A DNA stretch of 64,000 nucleotides from contig NC_133489.1 in the NCBI RefSeq assembly GCF_025370935.1, positions 23,675,167-23,739,166 of the forward strand. Reading direction: 5' to 3'. Each line of letters starts with the position of its first letter. Position 1 is the first letter of the stretch. Source of the DNA: Choristoneura fumiferana (taxonomy: Eukaryota > Arthropoda > Insecta > Lepidoptera > Tortricidae). The position numbers and the translations under genes are program-made. Positions 9,395-21,414 of this stretch are shown here, piece by piece. The notes under the pieces are model-generated. The model had not been told where the DNA came from and ran no database searches. It saw only the letters and a program-made list of their open reading frames with translations.

Positions 9395-11544
9395 ACTGTG
9401 GTCAGTCAAGTCAAGTCAGGTGGCAGTAGAGGCGTTAATAAGATAGAGGCGATTTAGCGACCACATGCATTGATTTGGAAATGCAACCTTATTGTTTTAG
9501 TAATAAGTTACAATATTCATTGTAATTATTGAAAATACTACTAGCTTAAAAAACATCCTTTGCTGGGTATGTATTCGATAGCTGCTTTTGACTCTGTGGT
9601 AGTATGTTCCAATAAATGGAGCCTTGTTAAGGGTTAAATACATTGAGAAACTAATATACCGAAGTCAATTTAAAAGTAGACAGAAAAATACAATACAAAT
9701 ATTTCTTTATTGTACAACAAAAATCAGTAATAGGCATTGATATTATTAGTAGACATTTAGCTTCTAAGATTTGATTACAGACACACAGACACCGGTACAG
9801 GGTGTTAAATAAAGGCTTGTAATATCCCTCTTTCGAGCAGTCGGGTGACAAGGAAGCAATTGATTTCTGTGGAAAGTTTGAATCCATTTGCATTTAATAA
9901 TCAAACTCACCATAGCAAATGCTAAACAATGAGTTTTTATGAACGTCACGTAAAACAGTTCAATCTCCGTTGTTCTGAAGCGCAAACACTTCAAAAAGGA
10001 AAAGTGTTTCTTAAACGTATCCTGCGTCCGTAGAGGAATCAATCAATAGAGTAGAAATATCATACAATTATTGGCCAAGTCACTGCCAGGATTGTGCGGA
10101 AAAAAGTGAAATATACCAAGTGTTATAAAATGAATACACGTACTAATTTAGCAGATAGTTGAGTTAATTCCACTGAACAACAACACACAACACTGAATAC
10201 CATAATAAATATGTATATAGATTGATTTCAAGCAATATGTGAATTGAATTGAACACGAATTTAGAGTTTGTCATTGGATTATTAAGGGTCCTTATAGGCT
10301 CTTACACCTAATTGTTGAAATTCATAATAATGGTGTTTGTCGTATTATTTTTTTCTCTGAATCCATTAATTGTTCAAATGCTATTGTTATAAAATAAACC
10401 CAATCGTACCTACGTATAGAGTTTTACAAGATGACCATTTAGGGTTTCGGCGGGAAAAAATGTGACAAACAATTGATAAAACTTTCAGAAATTACTAGAT
10501 ATAAACGTGTTTTTTTAAAGTTCGAGGCCTTTGATGTAGTATACTTTGTTTATCGATCCATACATTTTTCAACCACACTATTAAATTTCATCAAAACATT
10601 TATAAGAGTTCTCGGTCAAACTAACCCAACTCTATTAAAATATTTTGGATATAATCTTGTCGCTTTTCTCCATGTAAAAAATTAGAAACAGATGTGCGCA
10701 AAACTAGTACACTGTTATAAGAGACAATATTAATAATTCATTGCAGACTTAGATAGTCTATATCACCACTCTATTAGTCAACTTCTCTGTGCCTGCGTCC
10801 ATCAAGCTTCAAGGAAAATTTACACCGAAATAAATTCCAGAAAAACTCATTGGTCGGCGTGAATGCGAGCGAATCTCTCCCGATTGGGCTATTAGGCGCT
10901 GAATAAATAAAACTCACAATAAATTGGCGCAAAATATTTCCTCGGAAGCGGGGTGCGCGTGCGCCGCATCCCGATGAGATCACGCGCTAGTTCTCATTAG
11001 GAGGTGCTCGTATTTTTCAAAACATAACGGCCGAATTTATCACCGCGCTCGCGATTCGGCCCATTGCTTTAATTAAATTTTGTTGAATTAATAACGTTCG
11101 AAATAGGTGTTAACAAAACTGGAAGTTCTCGAGCGGGAGTATAATAAAGAAAATCGTTCACTGTGAATACTTATCTGGGTAAAAGACGGACGTTTGTACT
11201 AATATTATAAAGAAAGGGTAAGCTTTTCTTATGTCATTACTGTTATGTATGGATATTAATAATATGGATACACTCGGAAAATAAAAGTAAAAAAAAACTG
11301 CTCTAATAAGAAAATGACAACACATTGCAAAACAAATGCTTTTAAATCGACCGTACTCGGAAGAAGTTGAATTTTTTGATTAGTTATTCTAGAATATTTC
11401 GTGTCCTTATAAATAAACTTAAGATTTATTCACAGAACTTATCGCCTATTTAGATCTTTTGTCTAAATCAACAAGCTCGCATAATCTTAACCTTGTATTT
11501 GACTTTACGATTCATACACAAACGCACAGATGCACTTTACGATT
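9395..11544. other. Unassigned; probable decayed LINE tails
   Basis: TTTCTTTATTGTACAACAAA at about 9700, and TTTATTGTACATGAAACACT at about 9250 just before this interval, resemble minus-strand LINE 3' ends. 10780-11080 has a mixed GC patch without a gene signal. Confidence 0.4.
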
Positions 11545-11665
11545 TAACCAATCATTGATTTTTACGTGACAGTGACAGACATCTATGCTGTCTCTGTTTA
11601 TTTTGTCCGAATAAACAGTAACGGCATCACATTTATCTGTCACATAAAATTTACCAATAAAAGGT
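11545..11665. repeat. Diverged palindromic MITE, relative of 59554
   Basis: CGTGACAGTGACAGACATCT pairs imperfectly with CATTTATCTGTCACATAAAA, and the centre TGTTTATTTTGTCCGAATAA resembles the centre of the 59.6-kb MITE (CTTGTTTTGTTCGAATAGAC). Confidence 0.55.
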
Positions 11666-12132
11666 GAAACAGGCTCATACTTTAATGCAATTATAATAAT
11701 ATTGTAGATCATGCTGCTCTACAAACTATACACTGCTACATTCGAGCGATTTCATAAAGCGCTCATACTGTTAAGAAACTTAACAACTAAAACCACATGA
11801 ACAAATTAAAAGCATGTCGTAACAAAGGGGTATGCAGGAGGCACCATGCGGGCTCTTTGAAGCGTTCTACAGCAGCCAGCTTAAGGCTGCTTCGGCGATA
11901 AGCCCGAGTGTCAACGTTTGACGGCTACAGGATCAATGCCGTGACTTATTATTTTAATTCATGGCATAAACGCGGGTTTATGGCGCATGGTTCTTGTTTG
12001 TTTACCGTGGCGTCTTTGTTTTTACCCGACAGCGAAAAAGGGTTATGTTTTGCGAGCGTGTATAAAATATGTACAATTGTTTATTTTTTGGGATTAGCCT
12101 AAACAGATTGTTTTAAGAACATGGATAGATAT

Positions 12133-12414
12133 CTTTTTTTTATTTTTTTAATCGATTGGATGGCAAACGAGCAAGTAGGTCTCCTGTTGGTAAGAGATCA
12201 CCACCGCCCATAAACATCTGCAACACAGGGGTATTGCAGATGCGTTGTCAACCTAGAGGCCTAAGATGGGATACCTCAAGTGCCAGTAATTTCACCGGCT
12301 GTCTTACTCTCCACGCCGAAACACAACAGTGCAAGCACTGCTGTTTCACGCAGGATTAGCGAGCAAGATGGTGGTAGCAATCCGGGCGGACCTTGCACAG
12401 GTCCTACCACCTGC
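12133..12414 (+). repeat. ~280-bp dispersed repeat, copy 2
   Basis: Same ends and internal blocks as copy 1; one base is lost in the 3' palindrome (GGACCTTGCACAGGTCC). A copy of the 'CCCCGACGC' repeat begins about 15 bp downstream. Confidence 0.85.
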
Positions 12415-12428
12415 AATATCATCATTAG

Positions 12429-12725
12429 ATTCGTCAAAACTGTCGATGACTTAGGGTACGTATATAATATTTATAACCTAACCAACAAAAACTTGGAAAG
12501 CCCCCGACTTTGTTACTTCAAAGTTTAATATCTCAAAAACGACTAAACCGATTTTGATGAAACATGTCTAAGAACCATCGCTGGAAAACCTGATTTCACA
12601 TTAAAAAAACGCATTCAAATCGTTCGACCTATTTAAGAGCTCTGGTGCCACAGATAGACACACAGACAGACACACATAGCGGTCAAGCTTATAACATCCC
12701 TCTTTTTGCGTTGGGGGTTAAAAAA
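12429..12725 (-). repeat. 'CCCCGACGC' dispersed repeat, copy 2
   Basis: Minus-strand copy from TTCGTCAAAACTGTCGATGA to TTTGCGTTGGGGGTTAAAAA. It shows the far end (CGTCAAAACTGTCG) also present at 60313 and so likely a true terminus. Confidence 0.8.
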
Positions 12726-12853
12726 CAGCATCCACAAAATAAATATGGAGGGATTAACATTTTATAAATTGAAACAACATGTACCGCCCGACCGCTGAAC
12801 TTTACTTAAGTTTTAGATACTTAACTTCTAGACTAATATTACTTAAAGACTTG

Positions 12854-13115
12854 TTTTCAACTCCCGACGCAAAAAGGGGCATTATAAATTTGACCGCTAT
12901 GTGTATCGCTGTGTGTCTTAAACGGGTGGACCGATTTGAATGCGGTTTTTTATTTAAAATTAGATTTTCTAGAGATTGTTATTGGACATGTTTCATCAAA
13001 ATCGGTTTAGCTGTTTTTGAGATAATGAACTTTGAAGTGACAAAGTCGGGCGTTTTCCAACTTTTTGTTGTTAAGTTTTTTAAGGCAGTCGGGTTTTTGA
13101 GTTACTTTTTTATTT
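12854..13115 (+). repeat. 'CCCCGACGC' dispersed repeat, copy 3
   Basis: TTTTCAACTCCCGACGCAAA through GATTTTCTAGAGATTGTTA and GAACTTTGAAGTGACAAAGT. Opposite in orientation to copy 2, ~130 bp apart, so the two could pair as an inverted repeat. Confidence 0.78.
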
Positions 13116-13530
13116 CATACTTTTTTGATGCTCGTATGAAAATCTCAGCCTGACTAATCCAGCTGGCGCCAGGTGGCGGACTGGCTCCCTATCGGGCACA
13201 AACAGCCCACGTTCCACTAGTTACACATTAATCACACGACAAACCCGCTGGAGCAAGGAAATTCGGATTTATGGCCGGAATTGAAAAATGGTTTCGACAT
13301 CCTCGCTTCGCATCGCTGTAAAAAGCTCGGTTATGCCGACCGAACAATCACGAACGGGTTTAGTTCAAAGCTATCGAGATTTGAAACAAATCCAGTCAAT
13401 GTTTGGAAACAAATATAGCTTTACTATGTTTTTCGCTAATTCACATTACAGGATGTTAATGAATCCAAACAATAAGTTTACCTAAATAAGGTTCGTAACC
13501 GAACGGTAACAAACGGAACTCAATTAAGGA

Positions 13531-13884
13531 CCGGCCACACCGCTGCTTAAAAAACGGTGACGGTACGGAATCGCAGGGACGCATCGTATGCGCACCGTTT
13601 TTAGGGTTCCGTAGTAACCCTTAATATTATTGCTTGTTCATAAACGTCAGGACTTTACCGCATGCTCTCCACCAAAAGTCGTGACGTTTACGGCACGTCA
13701 CTGCGATTCCGCACCGTCTGCGTATTTTGAGCAGCGGTGTGGAGGGCATGCGATAAAAAGAAATACAAACATTGGAACATACTTAGAACCTCCTCCTTTT
13801 TTGAAGTCGGTTAAAAACGTTGCGCGTACGATGCGTCACTGCGATTCCGCTCCATCTCTGTTTTTTAAGCAGCGGTGGCCGCTC
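13531..13884. mobile_element. MITE with long inverted ends and a third arm copy
   Basis: Left arm 13531-13602 (GGCCACACCGCTGCTTAAAA ... GGAATCGCAGGGACGCATCG) and right arm 13813-13884 are inverted copies. A third, partial copy in the right-arm orientation lies at 13696-13747 (ACGTCACTGCGATTCCGCAC). No transposase. Confidence 0.75.
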
Positions 13885-13974
13885 CTTATGTCGCTTTTCC
13901 GGGATAAAACTCCTTCAAAGCTTCTGCTTAAAACGCTCTAATGCAAAGAAGCCATTTGTAACAACCGATTGTCC

Positions 13975-14167
13975 GCAACGATTGCCTCGAGTGGCGACCA
14001 CGAACCGGAAGACGAATCGTTGGCAGGCCTCCCACCAGGTGGACTGACGACATCGTGAGAGTTGCGGGAAACCGGTGGATGCAAGTGGCGAGTTGTCGTT
14101 CACTGTGGGGTTCTAAGGGGGAGGCCTTTCTTTAGCAGTGGACGTCTTCCGGCTGATGATGATGATT
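13975..14167 (+). mobile_element. RTE-type LINE 3' end
   Basis: GAGTGGCGACCACGAACCGG, GGCAGGCCTCCCACCAGGTG, GCGGGAAACCGGTGGATGCA and GGACGTCTTCCGGCTGATGA end in a GAT triplet tail. Same family as 21415-22480 in the opposite orientation. Confidence 0.85.
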
Positions 14168-14245
14168 GACCGCAACTCTCGTAATGTCGTCCACCTGATG
14201 AGAGGCCAGCTGCTTCGTGGTCGCCACTCGAGGACCCTTTCTCCC
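14168..14245 (-). mobile_element. RTE-type LINE fragment, tail-to-tail with the previous one
   Basis: CGCAACTCTCGTAATGTCGT and GTGGTCGCCACTCGAGGACC are the reverse complement of the part just before the 3' end of the neighbouring copy. It lacks its own last ~100 nt, so the join is not a simple insertion. Confidence 0.75.
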
Positions 14246-14964
14246 CGAACACCAATGACTATCTAATACAAGCCCTAATTTGCACGACGAGTATCCTGAA
14301 AGCTTCGAACAGAAATGCATGCAGCATGTTATTTGTATGCGGTGTACGCTGCCGGCGGCTGATGGAACGATAACAGTCATCTGATAACACTACTACCTGT
14401 GGCGCTGTCGGTATACTCTAGACCATTATGACAACACATCTCATTGTAATAAACTATCAGTTTAATTTATTTTTGAAAATTAAATGTTTCAATTTAGTTT
14501 GTCTACATGACGCTCCCCAAATTCTTGAAGAATGTGTTTTTGAATTTATTTTGAGTTAAAAATATATTTTTTATACAAGCTTTTTTGTTCACTGAACTTG
14601 CATGGCATCTTACCTACACAATAATATGAATACCAAGTTTCAAGTCAATCCGACCACTGGAAGTGGATCAAAATGAACTCGCAAGATTTGAAGCGAACAA
14701 ACAAATAACATGAGGTGAAGGTAAATACAAGTTTGTAAAAAAGGCAAAGGTCGCAAGAGGCCGACCATGGCAGGTAGCGGAGGACGGCAATTATGACATT
14801 CTAGCAGTTAGTGGTCGTCTTTCGACTGACAATAATGATGATGATTTTCAAAACCTTGTAACGTATAAGTATTGCATATAACTTACATTAATTAAACTAA
14901 AATATATAATCAGAACAAATTTTAGTACAAACTGTAACAATGGTAAAGTTCAAAAAATAAGCCG

Positions 14965-15030
14965 AGCCGTTACAACGCGCTGTGGCCTAATGGTTTGATC
15001 TATGGTCAAACACAGGGTCCTGGGTGACAA
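14965..15030 (+). mobile_element. Possible SINE family D head relic
   Basis: CTGTGGCCTAATGGTTTGAT resembles the A-box region of family D (GTGGCCTAGTGGTTTGAC), followed by a weak B-box region (ACAGGGTCCTGGGTGACA). Isolated and degenerate. Confidence 0.35.
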
Positions 15031-15284
15031 TACATTACCTATCTTTAGGGAATCAATAGCTTTCGTATGTCGGCTTTGCTTATCTATTCTATCTTTGCTC
15101 ATCTCTAGAAGCCTCTGCTCTGTAATGGTCCCCAACTAGCGATCCTATAACCTGGCAGTGTTACTGGAGCCCCAAGATCCGGCGGCGATAGGGCGCGGTA
15201 ATGGGCCACCTAATGCGCTCGTTTGTCGAGCAGTGAGATCCACACATCTATTTGTAAATCCTAGTTCGGAACAGTCAAATTTAG

Positions 15285-15525
15285 AGCTTTTGAAACTTGG
15301 ATCCTCCTCTCAGAATGGGAGGGCTTGGACATAGTTCCCACGCGGGCCCAGTGCGGATTGAGAACTTCATACTGCGAATATGTTGAATTGCTTTGCAAGT
15401 TTGTGCAGGTTTCCTCTCGATGTTTTCGTTCACCGTAAAACTGATTGCCCGGATTTGAACTAAGAATCCTCTGCTTGAGAAGCCATAGAAGGCACCATAT
15501 TCTGCCCTCATATGGTGAAAGGCGG
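15285..15525 (-). mobile_element. tRNA-headed SINE (family D)
   Basis: CTCCTCTCAGAATGGGAGGG, CACGCGGGCCCAGTGCGGAT, TGCAGGTTTCCTCTCGATGT and a B-box-like CCCGGATTTGAACTAAGAAT, CCTCTGCTTGAGAAGCCATA. The GAT tail is absent. Confidence 0.75.
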
Positions 15526-15539
15526 TACATTTAAAAAAA

Positions 15540-18500
15540 AAACGCTTTTGAGTTATTTATATATACCATTGTGTAACTTAAGCTATCTGCATCAATAACT
15601 TAAAAGCGGTTTTTTGCCTTTTTAGAAGCAATATAAATTATAGAAGCAAAATCTGATAAATCGAATTGCTGTCGCTATTCCTGATTTCAAATTACATTTT
15701 ACCATATAAACAAGTACAAAATTGGATAAGAATAAGAAGTCAATTTATGTAAATAGGAACGTTCCTTTTCCAGAGTTCTGGAATGGAAATACCGTAGTGG
15801 CTCTATGGGGACTATTACGGGTCCTATCGGCCGATCTCCTCACGACGGGCTAATGCGCCGGACCAGCTTTATGCGGCCGTAGGATCTCTACGTGACACGC
15901 TGCGTTTTAACCTCATGGGTAAAGAAACTGAACAGAGACACAAAACAGAAAGGTACAGAAGTCAATCTCATGTATGTACTTCACTTTTCATACCTACGCT
16001 CGGAGGTCGCTCTAGGGGTCAACTATGGCTTATGCATAAAAACTATTGTGGTGGCGGAACTCGTATCTAGTTGTTGGATTTATTGTTGGGAATGAAACGG
16101 GAAGAATGGAAATATAAATATATATAAATAATAACTAAAATATTTTATTGTTAATGTCATTGTTATAGTAAGTATTACAAATTTGTCACAGAAAATATCT
16201 TGCGACGATTTCGACATTGGCGAAATGCACGATTATTATATTTTAAAGTGTAATAAATTCGCATTCTCCATTATTGCACAAAAAAGTTCACAGACGCGTG
16301 TCTCAATCGGGTGGCACTCGCGCTCGCACTGGTCCCAACCGGTCCGAGATATCGTGGCCCTGAGCAGTGTCTATGTGTGCGTTGCTCGAGCGCACTTTGT
16401 ATGTAGATGATTTCTGTACCTATCTGTTTTGTGACTCAGATACAGTTTCTTGCAACCGCGCGGTGTGTGCAGTCGGGATGACATAGCCCGTTAAAGTTCC
16501 GGGTGATGTCACGCCTTAGTACACTTTTTACTTAGACGTGACGTCAAGGGAGTGACGTCCGATTTTCAACGGAATTTTACATTTCACATTTTTAGTTTGA
16601 TTGATAGAAGAAAATGATATAGCCAATATCTTTTGATAAATACCTGACTGACTAATTAAATTATGAACATAATGTTTCAAAGATCCCGTGCTTTCTTACA
16701 AGCGTATTAGTGAGCGTGAGAGCGGGAGTACTGGCATCTTCATCGAATAAGACCATATTAAAATTAATTCAATAAAAATAATTCCAGTAGGAAAGGAAGA
16801 ATTCCAAGAAGACACGGCGACACTCAATCGATCACTTGTAACTAAGCTTAGTAATCCAATGTCAGGGTGTTGGAATGATTTTACTGCAATTACTGTACCT
16901 ACCGTTTTATTGTTTTTATTTTAAATGTATTTTCGAAGTTTTTAAAAATGGATTTACCTTATCGTCATGTCAATCACACATTTATTTAATTAAATTCTGC
17001 CAACCCTGATAATAAGTACGCTCTTTAGAACCTGAGTCTCTGTTATGTTCTTTACTCATGTGGTTTCAGTCGGCGGATAGAGGTTAGCATTATCCAGCTT
17101 TGTCCTGGAGGAGAAAGTAGATTCGTAAAGGTTATTGTCATGGCCGAAGATTATGGGTCAGAAAAAGAAAATTCTCTAGTATAGTCGACGAAAAATGTCT
17201 TTACTAGGTTGAATGACAGTTGTACGGCTTAAAATAGTAAAAATTGACACTCAATGTGACAATCAAGCCTTTTTCTCTCGTGTACTAACTGTTACACACA
17301 ATTGCAAAGCACTCGTTCAAAAGTCTTTTGTTTCTTATAGAAAACGAATACAAGTTATCTTGATTATTATGCTATTTTTACGTACCTAATAAACAAAAGA
17401 CATCTTAAATGTTCGACTATACACGTATGCAATGTGATGTGAGCTACAACCACAGAACAGAAAAAACTAGGCTACAACAGCTACATCGTAGCTTACTATC
17501 CAACAATACCTATTCTATTGAAATCCCAATCCGCATTTAACAAAAACTCAAAGCGGTCTCTGGAATTGCGAAAAGATCACGAACTTACAAATTAAATGCA
17601 ATTCCAGCTTTAAACTTTGATCGACATCGTCCACAAAGCAATAAAAAGTATTTGGACACAAAGGACTAAAATCCATTACCCAACATGTGCCGTAACGAGG
17701 ATAAAAAAACAAATGCATTATGCGTCCGAGTCGTCACTGGTCGCCGGATACGGCTGCCGGCAGGACGCTCCGGGGCACGCGCTTGCATCGACACGGATCT
17801 AGTGACCGACGACACTGAGTGAATGAGAATGAAACGTAGAGGAGGATATTGGAAAATATGAATTCTCTTGCTATAAATAAACAATCGAGAGCTCAGGATT
17901 GCTTACAAAAAAATCTGGCCCTCAAATGTATGCACAAATAGGTACTTTTGTATGTAGAGTGGGCCAAATTATGTGCCGCTGAGAATTATTACTAACTTAA
18001 TTTAAATTTGGTTGGAGATATATAACAAATCATATTTTTATTGTTCTATAACAATCGTCAGCTAAGATGTCAAGCATGAGAAGACATCGTCGATATACAA
18101 AACGTCTGTGACCAGAGCAGAATGTATTTACAGCGTTTTTCTCTGAATCGCCTCGTATGAAAAACACCCATTTCCAAATCGAACATAACAGTATGAATAA
18201 CTCGGAGTACCTGCAGAGCTATCTTGACAATCTAGACCTGTCTTGTCGCTGGTTTGGAAATTAGTCCGTCGAAAATCCAGAATTTGGAATAACCCGTAAG
18301 AGACTACATCTATGAACGACAGTGTTGGATAGCTCAATGGTAAAGCCTTAGTTAGACCAAGTAAGCACCTTGAAAGCCTGGCGCGTGTTCTGAGATTTCT
18401 TCGTGGATTGCAAAAGCAGCTACTGTCTTTAGTAATCTAAGCAGATAAATCTTTAAGTCACGTGACCTGAAACTCCACAAAAAATCTCCGTTCATAGAGG

Positions 18501-19480
18501 AATCATCCTTCCTATTAGCTCCACGCCTCCAAAACCCTGTCTTTTCGAAGGTGATTTTGAGCGTCTAGGCATGTTCCATAAAGAAGTGTCTACGGCCTAT
18601 TCGAAGAATACCTACAATGGTAAACTCTTTACTATTCATACTAGCGCCCATGCAAGAGCTCAGAGCTACCCATCCTGACAGGGTGTCGCCGTCGACGGAT
18701 GCTTCTGGGAGCACAACATCATTAATCGTGATTTCCCAAATAGGTAAATAGTTTAATGTCAAGAAAAGGAAATGGATTAATTGTCTACCATATTGTTGTT
18801 AATACTTGCGACAGTTCAGATGAAGATTTAATTAAAGCAACTATAACAAAAAGGTATGTACTTAATCCACTGTTTAGGGTAAGTATCCTTATTATATTAT
18901 TTATTGAAACAACTTAAATGACGTCCCTTTTTATGCGAACGGTAAACCATTAAGTACATAAATTCCAAGCAATCCGAGATCCGAAGAAAAATTTCGATGA
19001 AGCCCTCTACATTAACTTTCCACTTCTTATTTTAGTTTAGTTTAGTTTTTTAAATTTTCGAAATACTTATGCATGTATGTATGTAAATAATTTATTGTAC
19101 ATAAAACACAAAAAATATACAAAAAGAAAACAACAAAACAAGAGAGTACAAAGGCGAACTTAAAACTAAAGCTTATTAAAGGTTTCTACAATAGTAGAGG
19201 TAAATTTGTATTTTAAGAATAGCCTTTGCGCAGTGTTTTTGTGCATCAAACGCCGGGGTCGCGGCCGAAGCACGCACTGAAATAATTGATTTATTCACAA
19301 AGCGGCAAATCGATCCTTTTACATGGAAATGCTGGGTATTGGCTTTTTGACCTACATAAAAATAATACTCAATTAAACTTGGCTTATGTTTGGACTCAGT
19401 TTGCTGATAACAGAAGATCAGCGTAACGTGAAACATATGCTGCATAATGCTTTAATTGCTTTGAAGCTATTCCTCTAGAC
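15540..19480. other. Largest stretch without a recognised element
   Basis: Contains a LINE-like GC patch at 15770-15900 (GTGGCTCTATGGGGACTATT), a CpG-rich patch at 16280-16400, a short open frame after TGGTTTCAG at 17070-17184, a GC patch at 17700-17810, and a LINE-like minus tail at 19085-19200 (AATTTATTGTACATAAAACA). None supports a gene call. Confidence 0.4.
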
Positions 19481-19486
19481 GTTATC

Positions 19487-19615
19487 ATCAGCCGGAAGAC
19501 TTCCACCGTTGGACAAAAACCAACACCACACACAATTTTCCGTCTACATCTACTGGTTGTCCGCAACTCTTGCGACGTTGTCGGTCCACCTGACGAGACG
19601 TCATCCGGTACATAC
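19487..19615 (-). mobile_element. RTE-type LINE 3' end, diverged
   Basis: Contains ATCATCAGCCGGAAGACTTC, TTGTCCGCAACTCTTGCGAC and CGGTCCACCTGACGAGACG. The middle is diverged or rearranged compared with the 21.4-kb copy. Confidence 0.7.
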
Positions 19616-19676
19616 ACAACAACAATTCTATTGCTACGTGGCGTGGCGTTGCACAGTTGGTCATATAATCCATGAG

Positions 19677-19790
19677 TGACGTCATCATCATCATCATCAT
19701 CAGCCGAAAGACGTCCACTGCTGTATAAAGGCCTCCCCCAAACGCCGCAATGAACAGCAACTCGCCACTTGCAGCCACTGCTGGCTAGAG
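19677..19790 (-). mobile_element. RTE-type LINE 3' end
   Basis: Starts with ATCATCATC repeats, then AGCCGAAAGACGTCCACTGC, AAAGGCCTCCCCCAAACGCC and CAACTCGCCACTTGCAGCCA. Second of two same-orientation tails within 300 bp. Confidence 0.75.
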
Positions 19791-20617
19791 TAACATAGCA
19801 CGTACTTTATCATCAGTACCCGCAGTTAGTAGTCTTCAAAATCAGTAGCCGCTTCAAAATGCTGCTGAACCCGACAACTTCTCGTAAAATCACTCCGAGC
19901 TCGAATCCCTAGTATAAGCCTAATGCCTTGATGTCCGATGCTAGCTCTCAAAAGGCTTAACCCTTCCGGTTCGGAACAGGGGCGGCGGCCGGTCGGCCGG
20001 GTCAATGTTTCGGCAGTTTTATATTCGTATCCCACGAAAAGTGGCGTAATTGCAAAACAGCAACTTTTCAGGAGCAGCTTTTTTGTGTTTATTAAAAATA
20101 ATAACAAAGATATTGATATTTTTTGTTTTAGTATCATGAATTAACATGCTGTGGTTGGTCTAGAAAAAAAAATTGGTAATAATAATAGAATTTAAAATAG
20201 TTATGTCCCTTAATTCCTTATTCTCCGTTGTATTTACCCTCGAAAGCACCAAACTTTGGTTCTTAGGAATGTTGTGGCCTTTTTCGTCGGAAATGTTGAG
20301 GTCGCAATCGCCATTAAGTCATTTCTCAATTAAAAAATTGCTGGTTAACCATTTTCATCGCTCAAGAAAATAATTAGTTTTTAAAGAAAATGTACAATTT
20401 GAATATTAAAATAAACAAAAAAAATTAAAGATATGAAATCTTTAATAAAATCCGAGTTATTTTAAGAAAATAGTAACACTATTAAAAAAACAATTAAATT
20501 ACCTCTCAGGCATTAAAAAATATTAAAATAGGTAATTAATAAAAAAAAACACTGTTCTTCTCTTGTTAATCTTTAGATCAGCTAATTAAATGTATCCTTA
20601 TTTCTGTCCATTGTAAA

Positions 20618-20759
20618 GGTTGCCTGGAAGAGATCGCTCTGAAGCGATAAGGCCGCCTATTGCTTACCTTAGAAAATCTCTATGTATATACTTGTTCTCT
20701 GTACTGTTTACTGTATTGGTGTGCAATAAAGAGTTATTGTATTGTATTGTATTGTATTA
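20618..20759 (+). mobile_element. LINE 3' tail ending in TTGTA repeats
   Basis: GGTTGCCTGGAAGAGATCGC, TATTGCTTACCTTAGAAAAT, CTGTACTGTTTACTGTATTG and GTGCAATAAAGAGTTATTG, then a run of TATTG units. The 61.5-kb copy shares the body but not the pentanucleotide run. Confidence 0.75.
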
Positions 20760-20959
20760 ACTTTAGGAATATAAAAAACACAAATATAATTGCTTCTTAA
20801 ATCTCAAATAAGTATAAAAGAAAGTAAGTAAGAAATTAAGTGTAAGTAGCAATATTTAAAAAAAAACAGTTAAATCGCCTCTCAGACCATAAAAAAAACT
20901 CAATACACTGTTCTTCTCGTATTAATCTTAAAACATTGTTTTTTATACAGTATAGGCTT

Positions 20960-21385
20960 GCGTTTGGCCACAATCACTCAATCACGCCTGATGGAAAGCG
21001 AGGATGAGGCCTACGTACGATGGAGCACGCTTGTCTAGTAAATGCTCATTCACCCTGGACTTGAAAGCGCCTAAATTGTAGTGTTCAGGAAACACAGTCG
21101 CAGGCAGGGAATTCCACTCTTTTGCTGTGCGGTTGATGAAGGAAGAGCGAAAACGCTTTGTGCGGATTTTTGTAATACTGACAACGTAAGGGTGGAGACC
21201 CCGCCTACTTCTGGTCGACCTGTGGAAGAAAGGAGCAGGTGGAATAAGGTCGTGCAATTCCGAAGCACATTCTCCGAAATGTAGTCTGTAGAATACCGAC
21301 AGGTAAGCCACTCTTCTGCGATGACGAAGGCTCTGACGACAAAAATCCGCGTCGCAGGCGATGCCAATGAGCCTCATGTCTGCGC
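20960..21385 (-). pseudogene. LINE reverse transcriptase, C-terminal fragment
   Basis: A 131-codon open frame on the minus strand (21377-20982) reads HRRRVAYLSVFYRLHFGEC, then LHDLIPPAPFFHRSTRS, then FRSSFINRTAKEWNSLP and LGAFKSRVNEHL. This pattern (HRR, LxxFY, GEC, F..SF..RT...WN.LP, FK..VN) is the conserved tail that follows the reverse transcriptase in many insect CR1/Jockey-like LINEs. There is no RT catalytic core, so it is 5' truncated. It abuts the RTE remnant at 21415 in the same orientation; the two are different families, so this is a pile-up of insertions rather than one element. Confidence 0.8.
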
Positions 21386-21414
21386 TAATTGAGATCAGTG
21401 ATAATGAACTTTAG

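Noticed and set aside
9036..9446. 136-codon open frame
   Set aside because: Second longest non-LINE plus frame outside the satellite, but it spans a palindromic repeat, has no codon or domain signal and is open on the other strand for 93 codons.
17070..17184. 38-codon open frame after TGGTTTCAG
   Set aside because: Too short, no donor, and such frames are expected by chance.
18315..18345. tRNA-like A box (TTGGATAGCTCAATGGTAAA)
   Set aside because: No B box at the right distance and no fold.
18565..18762. 65-codon minus-strand frame with protein-like sequence
   Set aside because: Composition is plausible but there is no start, splice or family evidence.
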